This document shows positions 15,481-24,777 of a stretch of DNA of 36,409 nucleotides, in pieces. Positions within the stretch are counted from its first letter, which is position 1, and each line of letters opens with the position of its first letter. The stretch comes from Chloroflexota bacterium. Its GTDB lineage: Bacteria > Chloroflexota > Limnocylindria > Limnocylindrales > CSP1-4. A program made the translations under genes and the position numbers. Location of the stretch: positions 13,408 to 49,816 of the forward strand of contig PMIE01000048.1 of NCBI GenBank assembly GCA_003156975.1, given 5' to 3'. The notes below the pieces were generated by a model. That model had not been told where the DNA came from, ran no database searches, and was given only the letters and a program-made list of their open reading frames with translations.

Positions 15481-18156
15481 ATGGAGAGCCGTCAGCCCGG
15501 ACAAGCGTCCGGTCCATCGACGCAGGCCGCGAAAAGCGAGGCCGAGGTTGACTCATTTGTCGAGCCCGGCCGGCGGAGCCCCGAGCTTCTCGATAGCGAG
15601 GCGGAGCGATCTGCCCGCCAGCGTCTTTTCGACGAGGTGCTCGCCTCGGTAGAGCTCGTGTTGGTTGCTGATGGGGCGGCTTTCTGGCGCGAGGACGCCG
15701 ACCACTCTCTCGTTCTTACTGCCAGCCGGTCCATCTCGCGCGATGTCCTGGATGCCTTCGACCGCCACGTGACGACGCCGCTGCAGTCGATCATGCAGCG
15801 CTGGCCGGAGAGCCCGATGGTCGCAGTCCCGCTCAACGACCCGACCAACCCGATCGCCGAAGAGATCCGCCAGATAACGGATCGCGAGGAGATCGTGGGA
15901 CTGGCAGGCGTGCCGTGCCGGATTCCAGGCGAGATGCTGGGGATGCTGCTCGTCGTTCACCGCCGGCCGCATCCGTGGACCGTCCGCGACCTCGGCCTGG
16001 CCACCGGACTCGCCGGCCAGCTCGCCACGGCCATGCAGAACGCCCGCCTGTTCGCCTCCGTCAGGTCCCTCGCCAACAGACTCGCCGCGATCCATGAACT
16101 GAGCTTGCGGCTCAACCAGCTCCGCGACGTGGAGGCGATCGGCGAGGCTATCGTGGCCGAGGTCGGCCGGCTGGTCGACTGCGACACGGTTCGCGTCTAC
16201 CGCCTCGATCCTGAGGGCACATTCAGGGCGGTTGCCGCCTCCGGCACCTTCGTAGGCATTGAGTCGCCGCCGCTCGAAGCGCTCGCAAGTGGCCATGCCG
16301 AGACGCTGCCAGGCTGGGTGGCAAAGCGCAACGAGCCCCTCATCATCCCCGACGCCTCGGTCGAGCGGCGCTCGATATTCCGCTCGACGTTTGGACCGGA
16401 GTCCCTGCTGCTCGTGCCGATGTCCTACGGGGACAACGTCCAGGGAGTCCTTGTCGTCTCCAAGAACGGTGTCGGCCAGTATGGGCCGGACGACGAGCAG
16501 GCCCTATCCATCTTCGGCCGGTATGCAGCCCAGGTGATCGTCAACGCCGACAACATCAAGGAGCTCGAGAAGCAGCACGCCCTCCTCGAGCAGCAGGTCG
16601 CCGCAGGCAAGAGGCTCCTGGACCTGAGCGAGCAGCTGGTCTCGACCCTGGACCCTCGCCGCGTGCTTGACCAGATCGCCGAGACGATCGGAACGGTCGT
16701 CCACTACGACCGCCTGACAATCTATACCAGCCAAACCTCAACCGGCGGCATCGAACCGGTACTCTCGAGGACGCGCTCGGATGAAGCAGGGGAGGTCTCG
16801 GAATCCGGCCAGTCTCTGGACGAAGGGCTGACGAGCTGGGTCATCGGCCGAGGTGATGCCGTCTGCGCCAATGACGTGGGTGAGGAGGTTCTGGCGGCGG
16901 GACCGGTGGCCGGCGAGGCGATGTCGGACACGGCCCAGGGCAAGGACGCGCGCGTCTCGCGCAACATCATCGTCGTGCCGTTGCGAGTCCGCGGCGAGGT
17001 GGTCGGCAGCTTGAACCTGACGCGAGTCGGCGGCCCGGAAGCGCACTTCACCGAGAACGAGTTCGAGCTCAGCAAGCTGTTTGCCGGGCAAGCGTCGATC
17101 GCTCTCCAGAATGCCGAGGCTCACGTCAAGGTTTCGACCCGCGCCGACCTGGACGCTCTCACCGGGCTGCGCAACCACGGCACCTTCCAGAGAGATCTGG
17201 CGAACATGATCGAGGCGGGCGATCCCTTCTCCCTGTTGATGATGGACCTCGACTCGTTCAAGGCGTTCAACGACACGTACGGACATCCGGCCGGCGACAC
17301 TCTGCTCGAGACGGTCGCCAGGGCGATTGTCAGTGCCACTCGCCAGAACGATCGCGCCTACCGGTACGGTGGCGACGAGTTCGCTCTGCTTCTCTCCGGG
17401 GCCGCTCGCGCCCACGCCGAGGAAGTTGCAGCTCGAGTTCGGGCAGCGGTTCGGGAAGGCGTGCGCAACTCCTTCGTCGGCACCCTGGGCGTGCAGGTCA
17501 GTGCCTCGATCGGGGCCGCCCATTGGCCTGCCGACGGCCGCGAGCACGGCGCGCTCGTTGAGGTAGCGGACGCCGATCTGTATCGAGCCAAGCGGCAGCG
17601 CAACGAAGGGGTTGCCGCCGCGCAGCCGGCCGCGCCATTGGGGTCTGCCGAGGCTGCACCCGCGACCTGGGTGGATGCCGCCCGCGACCTGATCGCTGCG
17701 ACCACGGCCGAGGCTGCCGCCGCAGCCATGGTGTGCGCAGTCACCACCCTGTGCGACGGATCGGATGCCTTCGTGGCTCTGACCGATGACATCGAGCAGC
17801 TCCTCAGTCCGGCCCTTTCGGCAGTGGTCGTCGGCGGCGCGGATAACCCCAGGCCGGGCGTGAAGCAGGGCATGGTTCAGGTGGCCGCCAGCGGTGCGTT
17901 CCTCGGCAAGTCTCAGTCGATTCGCCACGGCGGCGGCTTGTGGGGACGTGTCTGGCAGGGCGGGACCCTGGTCGTGGAGGACGACGGCAGAGCCATGAGG
18001 ATGGGCGCCCCACTACTGGTCGCAGGTACCGTTGTGGGCATCCTCGGCGTGGCCGAGCCGAGCCGGGCGCAGCGGCTCAACCACTCCAGAGAGGTCGCTC
18101 TGGTAGCAGATCTTGGTTCGGCGGCCCTGCAGAGACTCCTTGGGCTCGAGGTCTGA
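15481..18156 (+). CDS. Multi-GAF diguanylate cyclase (GGDEF)
   Basis: A soluble 891-residue signalling protein making cyclic di-GMP. GAF-like sensor domains occupy about 40-175, 185-345 and 375-540, each with the typical LLVV/GVLVVSK/GSLNLTR strand. A short helix leads into the GGDEF domain (about 545-705) with DALTGLRNHGTFQRDL, MMDLDSFKAFNDTYGH and an intact active site GGDEF at 630-634. RQND at 621-624, five residues before, is a proper RxxD inhibitory site, so product feedback is expected. A fourth GAF-like region (about 740-885, ending GTVVGILGVAEPS) follows the cyclase, an uncommon position. No membrane segment is seen. The start is uncertain: ATG 15481 has no clear Shine-Dalgarno site, and a TTG further upstream is possible. 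It is followed after 106 bp by a solute-binding protein gene. Confidence 0.9.
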   Translation: MESRQPGQASGPSTQAAKSEAEVDSFVEPGRRSPELLDSEAERSARQRLFDEVLASVELVLVADGAAFWREDADHSLVLTASRSISRDVLDAFDRHVTTPLQSIMQRWPESPMVAVPLNDPTNPIAEEIRQITDREEIVGLAGVPCRIPGEMLGMLLVVHRRPHPWTVRDLGLATGLAGQLATAMQNARLFASVRSLANRLAAIHELSLRLNQLRDVEAIGEAIVAEVGRLVDCDTVRVYRLDPEGTFRAVAASGTFVGIESPPLEALASGHAETLPGWVAKRNEPLIIPDASVERRSIFRSTFGPESLLLVPMSYGDNVQGVLVVSKNGVGQYGPDDEQALSIFGRYAAQVIVNADNIKELEKQHALLEQQVAAGKRLLDLSEQLVSTLDPRRVLDQIAETIGTVVHYDRLTIYTSQTSTGGIEPVLSRTRSDEAGEVSESGQSLDEGLTSWVIGRGDAVCANDVGEEVLAAGPVAGEAMSDTAQGKDARVSRNIIVVPLRVRGEVVGSLNLTRVGGPEAHFTENEFELSKLFAGQASIALQNAEAHVKVSTRADLDALTGLRNHGTFQRDLANMIEAGDPFSLLMMDLDSFKAFNDTYGHPAGDTLLETVARAIVSATRQNDRAYRYGGDEFALLLSGAARAHAEEVAARVRAAVREGVRNSFVGTLGVQVSASIGAAHWPADGREHGALVEVADADLYRAKRQRNEGVAAAQPAAPLGSAEAAPATWVDAARDLIAATTAEAAAAAMVCAVTTLCDGSDAFVALTDDIEQLLSPALSAVVVGGADNPRPGVKQGMVQVAASGAFLGKSQSIRHGGGLWGRVWQGGTLVVEDDGRAMRMGAPLLVAGTVVGILGVAEPSRAQRLNHSREVALVADLGSAALQRLLGLEV

Positions 18157-18262
18157 TCGCCTCGCCACATGGCCCTTCTCGGCGACGCGGCGCCGACACT
18201 CCTATACTCCCCGCCATGCCCCAGCTCTACAGAGTCCAGGTCGAGTCACGTTGGATCGGCCG

Positions 18263-19894
18263 ATGAGCCAGTCCCACGCCTACCGCTTCACCGATGCCGC
18301 AAGACGGGATCGGCCGCGCCGGCTCCGTGTCGTCGGTATTGCCGTTCTTCTGACCGTGGCAATCGGCGCCGCCGCCTGGCATCCCCTGATGACTGTCGCC
18401 GCTCACAACAGCGTCACGATTCTCGGGCCGTCGGCCACTTCATTGGACCCTGCAGTTCAGGCCGACGCAGAAAGCGCCCAGGTCGTCTCGCAGCTCTTCG
18501 AGTCGCTGACATTCGTCGACTCGGCGGCCACGGTGCAGCCCGCTCTTGCCGCGTCGTGGGAGATCCAGAATGGCGGAACGCGAGTCGTCTTCCACCTCCG
18601 GTCCGGCCTGGAGTTCTCGGACGGCTCCGCGCTCAAGGCGTCGGATGTGGTGGCGAGCTGGATGCGTGTCCTTTCGCCGGCCAAGCCGAGCCAGCTGGCA
18701 TCGCTCCTGGATGGAGTGACCGGTGCCAAGGCCTACCGCGATGGGACGGGTCCGCAATCGGCAGTCGGGATTCGAGCCAAGACTGACACCGACGTTGAAG
18801 TCGACATGTCCAGCGCAGCCTCTGACTTCCCCGCGATCGTGTCGAGTTCCACCCTGGCCGTCGTGCCCTCCGGCATCGACTCAGACTCGAGTCTCCTGCG
18901 CCCGGGGACCTTCGTGGGCAGCGGCGCCTATGTGCTGAAGGCCCTGACGCTTACGGAAACGACCCTGACCGCGAACTCGCACTACTGGGCGGGCGCGCCG
19001 CCGATCGCCACGGTCCATCTACTCAGCAGCCCCGGCGCAAACGGCAGAGTGCAGGACTTCCAGTCCGGCGACCTGGACTACACGCCGATCGCCGATGGGG
19101 ATGCCACCTGGATCGCCTACGACAAGATCCTCGGGCCCTCGTTGCGCGTTGAACCGTCCCCATCGGTCGAGTACTACGGCTTCAACACGACCAAGGCCCC
19201 ATTCAACGACGTCCACGTCCGCCGGGCCTTTGAGCTCGGCATCGACTGGAAGCGCATTGTCACGCTCATGTCGCCTGCGGGGAGGGTGCCGGCAACCGGC
19301 ATGGTGCCCCTGGGAGTGCCGGGTCACAGCTCCACGGACTACGGGCCGGTCTTCGACCTCGCCTCCGCCAGGTCGGAACTCAGCGCGGCGGGCTTTCCGG
19401 ATGGTGCCGGCTTCCCGAAGGTCATCTTGATCACGACCGGCGGGGACTTCGGCCAGCTCGAAGGGGCGATCGTCCGCCAACTCCATGACAACCTCGGCAT
19501 CGACATCTCCTACAGGGCCGAGGGCTGGGACCTCTACAACTCACTGTTGTTGAGCGACGCGCCGGCGATCTGGGAGATGGATTGGGTCGCCGACTACCCA
19601 GGCGCCAACGACTTCCTCGGTCTGTTGCTTGGATCCGGCCAGCCGAACAATTTCGCCCGTTGGACCAACTCGGACTTCGACTCAGCCATCAAGAGCGCGC
19701 TCTCCAGCACCGATGCGGCTTCGATGCAGAAGGCCTACGACTCGGCCCAGTCGATCGTCAAGGATCAGGCCCCGGTGATCCCCGTCAGCTTCGGCTCGGG
19801 CTACTCCCTGGTGGCAAAGGGCCTGCTCGGGGCGATGCCGAACAGCCAGGGGCTGGTCCGGTACGCCGGAATGTCATGGGCTTCCGGATCATGA
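18263..19894 (+). CDS. Family 5 extracellular solute-binding protein (peptide type)
   Basis: A 543-residue secreted or membrane-tethered binding protein of the SBP_bac_5 (DppA/OppA) family. It has an Arg-rich N-terminus and one hydrophobic segment (VVGIAVLLTVAIGAAAW) without a lipobox Cys, so it is anchored by an uncleaved signal or released. Family features: SLDPAVQADAESAQVVSQLFESL near the start, WEIQNGGTRVVFHLRSGLEFSDG, TFVGSGAYVLKAL, YYGFNTTKAPFNDVHVRRAFELGID and WVADYPGANDFLGLLLGSG. No permease or ATPase gene is beside it; the ATPases at the left end are 16 kb away. The ATG at 18263 gives a sensible signal sequence. It overlaps the following protease gene by 4 bp, linking peptide capture to proteolysis (inference). 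Confidence 0.87.
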   Translation: MSQSHAYRFTDAARRDRPRRLRVVGIAVLLTVAIGAAAWHPLMTVAAHNSVTILGPSATSLDPAVQADAESAQVVSQLFESLTFVDSAATVQPALAASWEIQNGGTRVVFHLRSGLEFSDGSALKASDVVASWMRVLSPAKPSQLASLLDGVTGAKAYRDGTGPQSAVGIRAKTDTDVEVDMSSAASDFPAIVSSSTLAVVPSGIDSDSSLLRPGTFVGSGAYVLKALTLTETTLTANSHYWAGAPPIATVHLLSSPGANGRVQDFQSGDLDYTPIADGDATWIAYDKILGPSLRVEPSPSVEYYGFNTTKAPFNDVHVRRAFELGIDWKRIVTLMSPAGRVPATGMVPLGVPGHSSTDYGPVFDLASARSELSAAGFPDGAGFPKVILITTGGDFGQLEGAIVRQLHDNLGIDISYRAEGWDLYNSLLLSDAPAIWEMDWVADYPGANDFLGLLLGSGQPNNFARWTNSDFDSAIKSALSSTDAASMQKAYDSAQSIVKDQAPVIPVSFGSGYSLVAKGLLGAMPNSQGLVRYAGMSWASGS

Positions 19895-21198
19895 GACTGC
19901 GGCTCCTTCATCCGGTGGGTCTGCGCGTCGGCGCCGCCCTTTCGTGCTCGCTCCTGATCGCGATGTGCCTGGCCGGCACGGTGGCCGCAGCGACGGTCAC
20001 ATTCGGCACGCCATCCGCAACCTCGCAATTCGGCCGGGAGATCGTGTTCACGCAGCCGTACGACGGCGCTTCGATCAAGTCGGCAAGCATCCTCATCACT
20101 CTCCCCGACGACCCGGGGCCCACGGTCGCGGCCGTGAGCAACGTTGGGTCCGGTTCACTTACATACGCGATGGACACCTCCAGCGGGGGAGTGGATCCGT
20201 TCGTGCCCGTGGTCGGCCAATTCGAGATCGTCCTCACCGATGGCACGACGCTGGACGGACCGGAAATCAAGGTCACGTATGACGACGATCGTTTCACCTG
20301 GAAGACGAAGATCGGCAAGGTGGTCCGGCTCCACTACATCGACGCCTCGGACTCGTTTGCCCAGCAGATGCTCAGCTACGCGGACACCGGCCTGGCAAAT
20401 GCCGCGGCCCTGTTCGGCGTAAGCGAGACGCAGCCACTTGACTACTACGTCTACCCCAGTCAGTCCGACTTTCAGCAGGGTCTGAACCAGCCGGATACCG
20501 TCGGTGGCACGGTGATCCAATCCGTGCGTATCGGCTACGCAACGGTCGATCCTGGGGACAGGGTCTATGCGGCGCAGGTGATGCCCCACGAGCCCACCCA
20601 CGTCGCATTCTGGGATGCGACGCACAATCCATATCACGAGGCGCCGCGCTGGCTCAACGAGGGTTTCGCGCAGTACGTGTCGCAGGGCTACGACTCCGAT
20701 AGCCGCCAGATCGTGTCGCAGGCGGCCCGGGATGGGACACTCCCTTCGCTGCTCGCCCTCACAGACTACTTTCCGCTCGACTCAGCTCGCATCTACCTCG
20801 CCTACGCGGAGGGATTGGCGGCCGCCGACTTCCTGGTCGCCAAATATAGCCGGGCCGGCGTACTCAAGCTGGTCCAGGCATTCGCCAAGGGCGATACGGA
20901 CGACGAAGCCTTCAAGGCCGCCCTCGGCGTAGACGTGGCAACCTTCGACAAGGCCTTCATGGCCGACAACAACGCCACGCCTACCAAGTACGGTCCTCAG
21001 CCTGAAGGCACGAGTCCCGGCGGCACGTCGGTGGCGCCCGGATCCACACCAACTACGGTCCCCGGCCAGAAGGCGCCGACCAGGTCCGGCAACTCGGCCC
21101 TCTTCCTGCTGGCGGGCATCATGGCTGTCGTCGGTGTCGTACTTCTAGGACTCGCTTTGGCAATGGTCCTGTCATCGCGCCGGCAAGCGGCTCGTTGA
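19891..21198 (+). CDS. Membrane-anchored gluzincin-type metalloprotease (peptidase MA-like)
   Basis: A 435-residue exported protein. The signal peptide ends at about VAAA (residue 30). A beta-rich part follows (about 35-130). The zinc-protease signature HEPTH is at 233-237, with the third ligand Glu257 in WLNEGFAQYVSQG; the H-E-x-x-H plus NEG arrangement marks the gluzincin 'peptidase MA-like' group. The C-terminus has a Gly/Ser/Thr/Pro linker (about 375-395) and one membrane helix (LFLLAGIMAVVGVVLLGLALAMVL) with an Arg-rich cytoplasmic end, so the catalytic part faces outward. The ATG at 19891 overlaps the SBP stop (ATGA); an in-frame ATG at 19876 is an alternative. Substrate unknown. Confidence 0.85.
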   Translation: MRLRLLHPVGLRVGAALSCSLLIAMCLAGTVAAATVTFGTPSATSQFGREIVFTQPYDGASIKSASILITLPDDPGPTVAAVSNVGSGSLTYAMDTSSGGVDPFVPVVGQFEIVLTDGTTLDGPEIKVTYDDDRFTWKTKIGKVVRLHYIDASDSFAQQMLSYADTGLANAAALFGVSETQPLDYYVYPSQSDFQQGLNQPDTVGGTVIQSVRIGYATVDPGDRVYAAQVMPHEPTHVAFWDATHNPYHEAPRWLNEGFAQYVSQGYDSDSRQIVSQAARDGTLPSLLALTDYFPLDSARIYLAYAEGLAAADFLVAKYSRAGVLKLVQAFAKGDTDDEAFKAALGVDVATFDKAFMADNNATPTKYGPQPEGTSPGGTSVAPGSTPTTVPGQKAPTRSGNSALFLLAGIMAVVGVVLLGLALAMVLSSRRQAAR

Positions 21199-21325
21199 AG
21201 AGTCCGCGTGTTCTAGTGATCGCTCGGCACTCGGGGCCATCGCCCAAAAGCGGAGCCGCGGCTCTGATAGAGTCAGCGGCCGCTATGAGTGTCGCGTCCA
21301 TGTCCTCCCAACTCGGGCCGTCCTA

Positions 21326-21604
21326 GTGCCGCCAGATCAGCCAGGTGTCGTCGAGTTTCGGCTCGGCGACGTGGTGAATCTGAGACGATCCCACCCCTGT
21401 GGGGGTAGGGAATGGCTCATCGACCGCCTCGGCGCAGACCTTGGATTGCGCTGCCGCCAATGCAACCGGCACGTCTTGCTGGACCGCCGCGCCGTCGAGA
21501 GACGCATGACGGGCTTCGTTGAGCGGGGCGATCTGGCAATGAGCCTGGCCGTGGCACCGACGCCACATGACGCCGACAGGTCCGCCACGGGGAGCGATCT
21601 ATGA
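21326..21604 (+). CDS. DUF951 family protein
   Basis: A 92-residue cytoplasmic protein. FRLGDVVNLRRSHPCGGREW..DRLGADLGLRC.QCNRHVLLDR matches the DUF951 pattern: a GDVV start, an HPCG core, a GAD-G-RC-C pair with putative zinc ligands, and a basic end. Family members are usually about 65 residues; this one has an extra C-terminal tail that overlaps the next gene by 4 bp (ATGA). The start is GTG at 21326. DUF951 genes are often next to unrelated housekeeping genes, and the function is not known. A 12-bp palindrome GAGCCGCGGCTC (21253-21264) lies upstream. Confidence 0.85.
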   Translation: MPPDQPGVVEFRLGDVVNLRRSHPCGGREWLIDRLGADLGLRCRQCNRHVLLDRRAVERRMTGFVERGDLAMSLAVAPTPHDADRSATGSDL

Positions 21605-23091
21605 ACCTCACTGTGACGACAAAGCGCGCCCGAAGAGCCAAGTCGCCTGCTCCCGTAGCACCACCTCCGCCGCCCGTGGAGACCGCCGAGGACGAAGGTG
21701 CGCTCGCCGTCCTGCACAACCGCCCCTTCTTGCTTCTGTGGCTTGCTCAGCTATCGACTCAGGTCGGCGGCAACATGGTCATCTACGGCCTGACGATCAT
21801 GATCACGGCCTCGTACAAGTCGAGCAGCGCCGTAAGCGTCCTGCTGCTGAGCTTCTTGCTGCCCGCGATCATCTTCTCGGCGTTGGCCGGGGTCTTTGTC
21901 GATCGAGTCGACAAGAGGCGCCTGCTGGTGGTAACGAACATCATGCGAGGGCTCGCGTTCCTGGCGATCTTCTTCGTCGGGAACAACCTGCTGATGCTGT
22001 ACCTGCTGATGGTCTTCGTCTCGACCGTGACCACATTCTTCGGACCGGCCGAAGCCTCGATGATCCCGTTCCTCGTCCCAAAGAAGCAGCTGCTCGCCGC
22101 GAACGGCCTTTTCACCCTTACCGCGAACATCGCCTTCGCCCTGGGTTTCGCGCTCTTCGGGCCGTTCGTCGTGGCGATCGCCAACGCCGAAATCCTGATC
22201 GTCATAGTTGCCGTGCTCTATTTCGTCGCTGCCGTCTTCTGCTTCGTTCTGCCGTCATCTCCCAAGGCCGCCTCACCTGTGGTTACGCCGGGGCAGACGG
22301 TTGCCGATGCCGAACGCGCCGTCGGGACGATGTTCAGCCAGTTCGCCGAGGGCTTGCGGTACATCCGCGACCACCGCAACGTCGGCTGGTCCCTCACATA
22401 CCTGGGGATCGCAGGAGCCCTCGTTGGGATTCTCGGCGTGATCGGGCCCGGTTTCGCCCAGCACACGCTGGATCTCGGCGAGAAGGACTTCGCCCTGATC
22501 GTCCTGCCGCTCGGGCTCGGGATCGCGATGGGGATCCTGTTCCTGAACTCCTACGGCAGATACCTTCCGCGCCGCCAGACCATCGAGACCGGCATGATCG
22601 CCACCGGCGTGCTCCTGGGGCTGCTGGCCTGCTCGGGGCCGATCTCGCACTTCCTCGAAGCCCGCGCCACGTCCACCGGTCTGGCCGAGGCAAGCCGCGT
22701 GGTTTCCCTCCTGTCTCTGGTCATGGGCATCGCCTTCCTGGTCGGGGCCTGCTATTCGGTTGTCGCCATCTCGGCGCAGACGCAGCTCCAGGAGGAGCTT
22801 CCCGAGGATGTGCGCGGCCGAGTCTTCGGCGTCCTCAACATGCTCGTCTCGATCGCCAGCCTGGCACCGATCATCGTCGTCGGCCCGGTCGCGGACCTTT
22901 TCGGCCGGGAGCCTGTGATCGCGGTTGCGGGCGTGATCATCTGCCTGTCCGGTCTCGCCAGCGTGGTCAGCCATCGGAACCTGCCGCACATTGACGCCAA
23001 CCGCGCCCCGTCGACCCCTAGCGGAGCGCCGGTCGACCCGATGACGGCTGCGATTCCGCCCAGCGACCTCGGTGGCTCGGCGCCCTCCTGA
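21601..23091 (+). CDS. MFS transporter (12-TM, MFS_3-like)
   Basis: A 496-residue major facilitator with about twelve hydrophobic helices. The opening RPFLLLWLAQLSTQVGGNMVIYGL and the loop VDRVDKRRLLVVTNIMRG after TM2 match the MFS_3/EntS-like branch, whose members export siderophores, macrolides and other small molecules. The short cytoplasmic N-terminus is Pro/Lys-rich. A central loop (SSPKAASPVVTPGQTVADAERAV) separates the two halves, and ELPEDVRGRVFGVLNML is the second conserved loop. Direction is probably export but the substrate is unknown. It overlaps the DUF951 gene by 4 bp and the glycosyltransferase gene by 1 bp (TGATG), a tightly coupled operon. Confidence 0.9.
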   Translation: MNLTVTTKRARRAKSPAPVAPPPPPVETAEDEGALAVLHNRPFLLLWLAQLSTQVGGNMVIYGLTIMITASYKSSSAVSVLLLSFLLPAIIFSALAGVFVDRVDKRRLLVVTNIMRGLAFLAIFFVGNNLLMLYLLMVFVSTVTTFFGPAEASMIPFLVPKKQLLAANGLFTLTANIAFALGFALFGPFVVAIANAEILIVIVAVLYFVAAVFCFVLPSSPKAASPVVTPGQTVADAERAVGTMFSQFAEGLRYIRDHRNVGWSLTYLGIAGALVGILGVIGPGFAQHTLDLGEKDFALIVLPLGLGIAMGILFLNSYGRYLPRRQTIETGMIATGVLLGLLACSGPISHFLEARATSTGLAEASRVVSLLSLVMGIAFLVGACYSVVAISAQTQLQEELPEDVRGRVFGVLNMLVSIASLAPIIVVGPVADLFGREPVIAVAGVIICLSGLASVVSHRNLPHIDANRAPSTPSGAPVDPMTAAIPPSDLGGSAPS

Positions 23092-24512
23092 TGGCTGACG
23101 CCGACACGGTCGAGTCGGAAGGCGCCGGCAGACAACCTGTCACACCGGACGCCTGGCGAGTCGCGGCCCTCGGGTTGCTGGCCGGTGGTTTCGCCGTGGG
23201 TGTGCTCTCCGGTCACAAGAGGCTGGGAGCGGCCGTGCCACTGATCACGGCCGGAGTCGCGCTCGCCTGCGCGGTCCCCGTCGCCCTGGCTTCCAGGCGG
23301 CCGCCGATTTCGACCGAAGATGCGGCCGACGCACTCGAGGATGCTGCCCAGAAACCGACCTTCAGCGTCGTCGTGGGCGCGCGCGATGAAGGCGTGGTGC
23401 TGCGCCAGCTGGTATCCGATGTGAGCCGCCAGAACTACCGCACCCCCGAGGGCGTCCCGCTCTTCGAACTGATCGTGGTGGACGATCGTTCGACCGACGG
23501 CACGGCCGAGGCCGTGGCGGCTGCCGCCGCCGAGAACGGCATCTCGGCCATCACGCGCGTCGTTCTGCGTCGCGGCGACGATCTCCCGGACGGTAAGGGA
23601 GCTGCGCTCACCGCCGCTCAACCGGAGATCTGCGCCGGAGACATCGTCCTGGTACTGGACGCCGACGCTCGACTCGAGCCGTGGTTCCTGAGCCGTGCCG
23701 CCGGATACTTCGCCGCCGGCGCAAACGCCGTCACTGCTCGCCGCCGCATTCTCGACGCCGAGAGCGGCTGGCTGGCCGGCGCTCAGGCGGATGAGCAAAC
23801 GCTCGACGGCGAGTTGAACCGTGGACGTTGGAGCATGGGCGGTTGCTCGGAGTTTCGCGGCAACGGCATCATGGTCCGACGCGAGCTTCTCGCCGCGGTC
23901 GGGGGCTGGCGGGCGGCGGCGCTCTGCGAGGACATAGATCTGTCCAGCCGGATTGCGGCCGGGGCAGGGGAGCGGGTGGCCTGGGCGCTCGATGCCGAGG
24001 TCTGGGAAGAGCCCGTGCGCACCGTCTCGAGCCTGTGGATGCAGCGGCTGCGCTGGGCCGAAGGGGCGTTCCGACGCGCTTTCGAGCACGGGCCTGCCGT
24101 GGTCAAGAGCCCCGAGCTATCGCTGGCGGCGCGCCTCGATTTCATCACGTACGTTTGCCAGCTGGCGGTTCCACCGGTCGTCGTTGGAGCTGCCGCGGCG
24201 GCGGTAGTGACCGGCCGTCGGCGGAGCTTGCTGTCGATCGTCGCCGGATATCTGGGCATCAGCGCCATGCTCGGTTGGGACGCGCTCCGCTGGGAAGTGC
24301 ATCGGGACGGGCGTCCTCTCGATGCCGGGGAACGGCTCTCGAGAGCCCTGCGCGTTTCCCTGTTCAACGGGCTCTGGTTGCTGGTCGTGCCCCGGGCGCT
24401 CATCGACCTGGCCCTGCGCCGCGGTCCCATCCAGTACGTGAAGATGGACCATGACGGCGGCAGCGACCCGGCCGCCGGCTCCTCCGCAAGGACCTCGCGG
24501 AGCAAGTCCTAG
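23091..24512 (+). CDS. Membrane GT2-family glycosyltransferase
   Basis: A 473-residue family 2 glycosyltransferase of the processive type. Two N-terminal helices (about 20-70) precede the GT-A domain. The nucleotide-sugar site is VVDDRSTDGT (D131/D132), the metal-binding DxD is LVLDADARL (D190/D192), the acceptor acid is LCEDID (E280/D281), and the product-binding motif is MQRLRW (Q318-W322, a QxxRW). Two or three C-terminal helices follow. This layout fits a synthase that extends or transfers sugars across or at the cytoplasmic face, as in polysaccharide or glycolipid formation; the sugar is unknown. It begins in a TGATG overlap with the MFS gene. Confidence 0.9.
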   Translation: MADADTVESEGAGRQPVTPDAWRVAALGLLAGGFAVGVLSGHKRLGAAVPLITAGVALACAVPVALASRRPPISTEDAADALEDAAQKPTFSVVVGARDEGVVLRQLVSDVSRQNYRTPEGVPLFELIVVDDRSTDGTAEAVAAAAAENGISAITRVVLRRGDDLPDGKGAALTAAQPEICAGDIVLVLDADARLEPWFLSRAAGYFAAGANAVTARRRILDAESGWLAGAQADEQTLDGELNRGRWSMGGCSEFRGNGIMVRRELLAAVGGWRAAALCEDIDLSSRIAAGAGERVAWALDAEVWEEPVRTVSSLWMQRLRWAEGAFRRAFEHGPAVVKSPELSLAARLDFITYVCQLAVPPVVVGAAAAAVVTGRRRSLLSIVAGYLGISAMLGWDALRWEVHRDGRPLDAGERLSRALRVSLFNGLWLLVVPRALIDLALRRGPIQYVKMDHDGGSDPAAGSSARTSRSKS

Positions 24513-24777
24513 GCGTCCCTGCCGGTTCCAGGCCCCGCCAGATAAGCGGCAGATAAGCGGCGGTTCGTAAAGTCGACGGATCGTGAGCCAGCAAGCCCAT
24601 CGGCAGCCGAACGGTCAGCAGTCCGTGCCTGCTCCTGCCTGGCGGCTCAGAGAGGAGGGCGCCAAAGGGAACAGACGCCAATCGGGGTCAGGGTCGGCAG
24701 CAACCGCCACGCAAGCCCTGCCCAAGGAATGCCAGGCCCGCCGCAAGTCGTCTTCTGCCCGCCTCGAGGGAGGTCCT
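24513..24777 (+). other. 265-bp leader region before the secreted-protein cluster
   Basis: No gene is supported. AGATAAGCGGC is repeated in tandem at about 24541-24563. A frame open into the next gene from GTG 24583 exists but would bury its signal peptide, so it is not used. The stretch has several G/C-rich inverted blocks, yet I could not match it to a named riboswitch class. It probably holds the promoter and 5' leader of the following operon. Confidence 0.4.

Noticed and set aside
24583-24777. 65-codon N-terminal extension of the exported peptidase-like protein
   Set aside because: It would hide a classical signal peptide, and GGGAGG lies just before ATG 24778.
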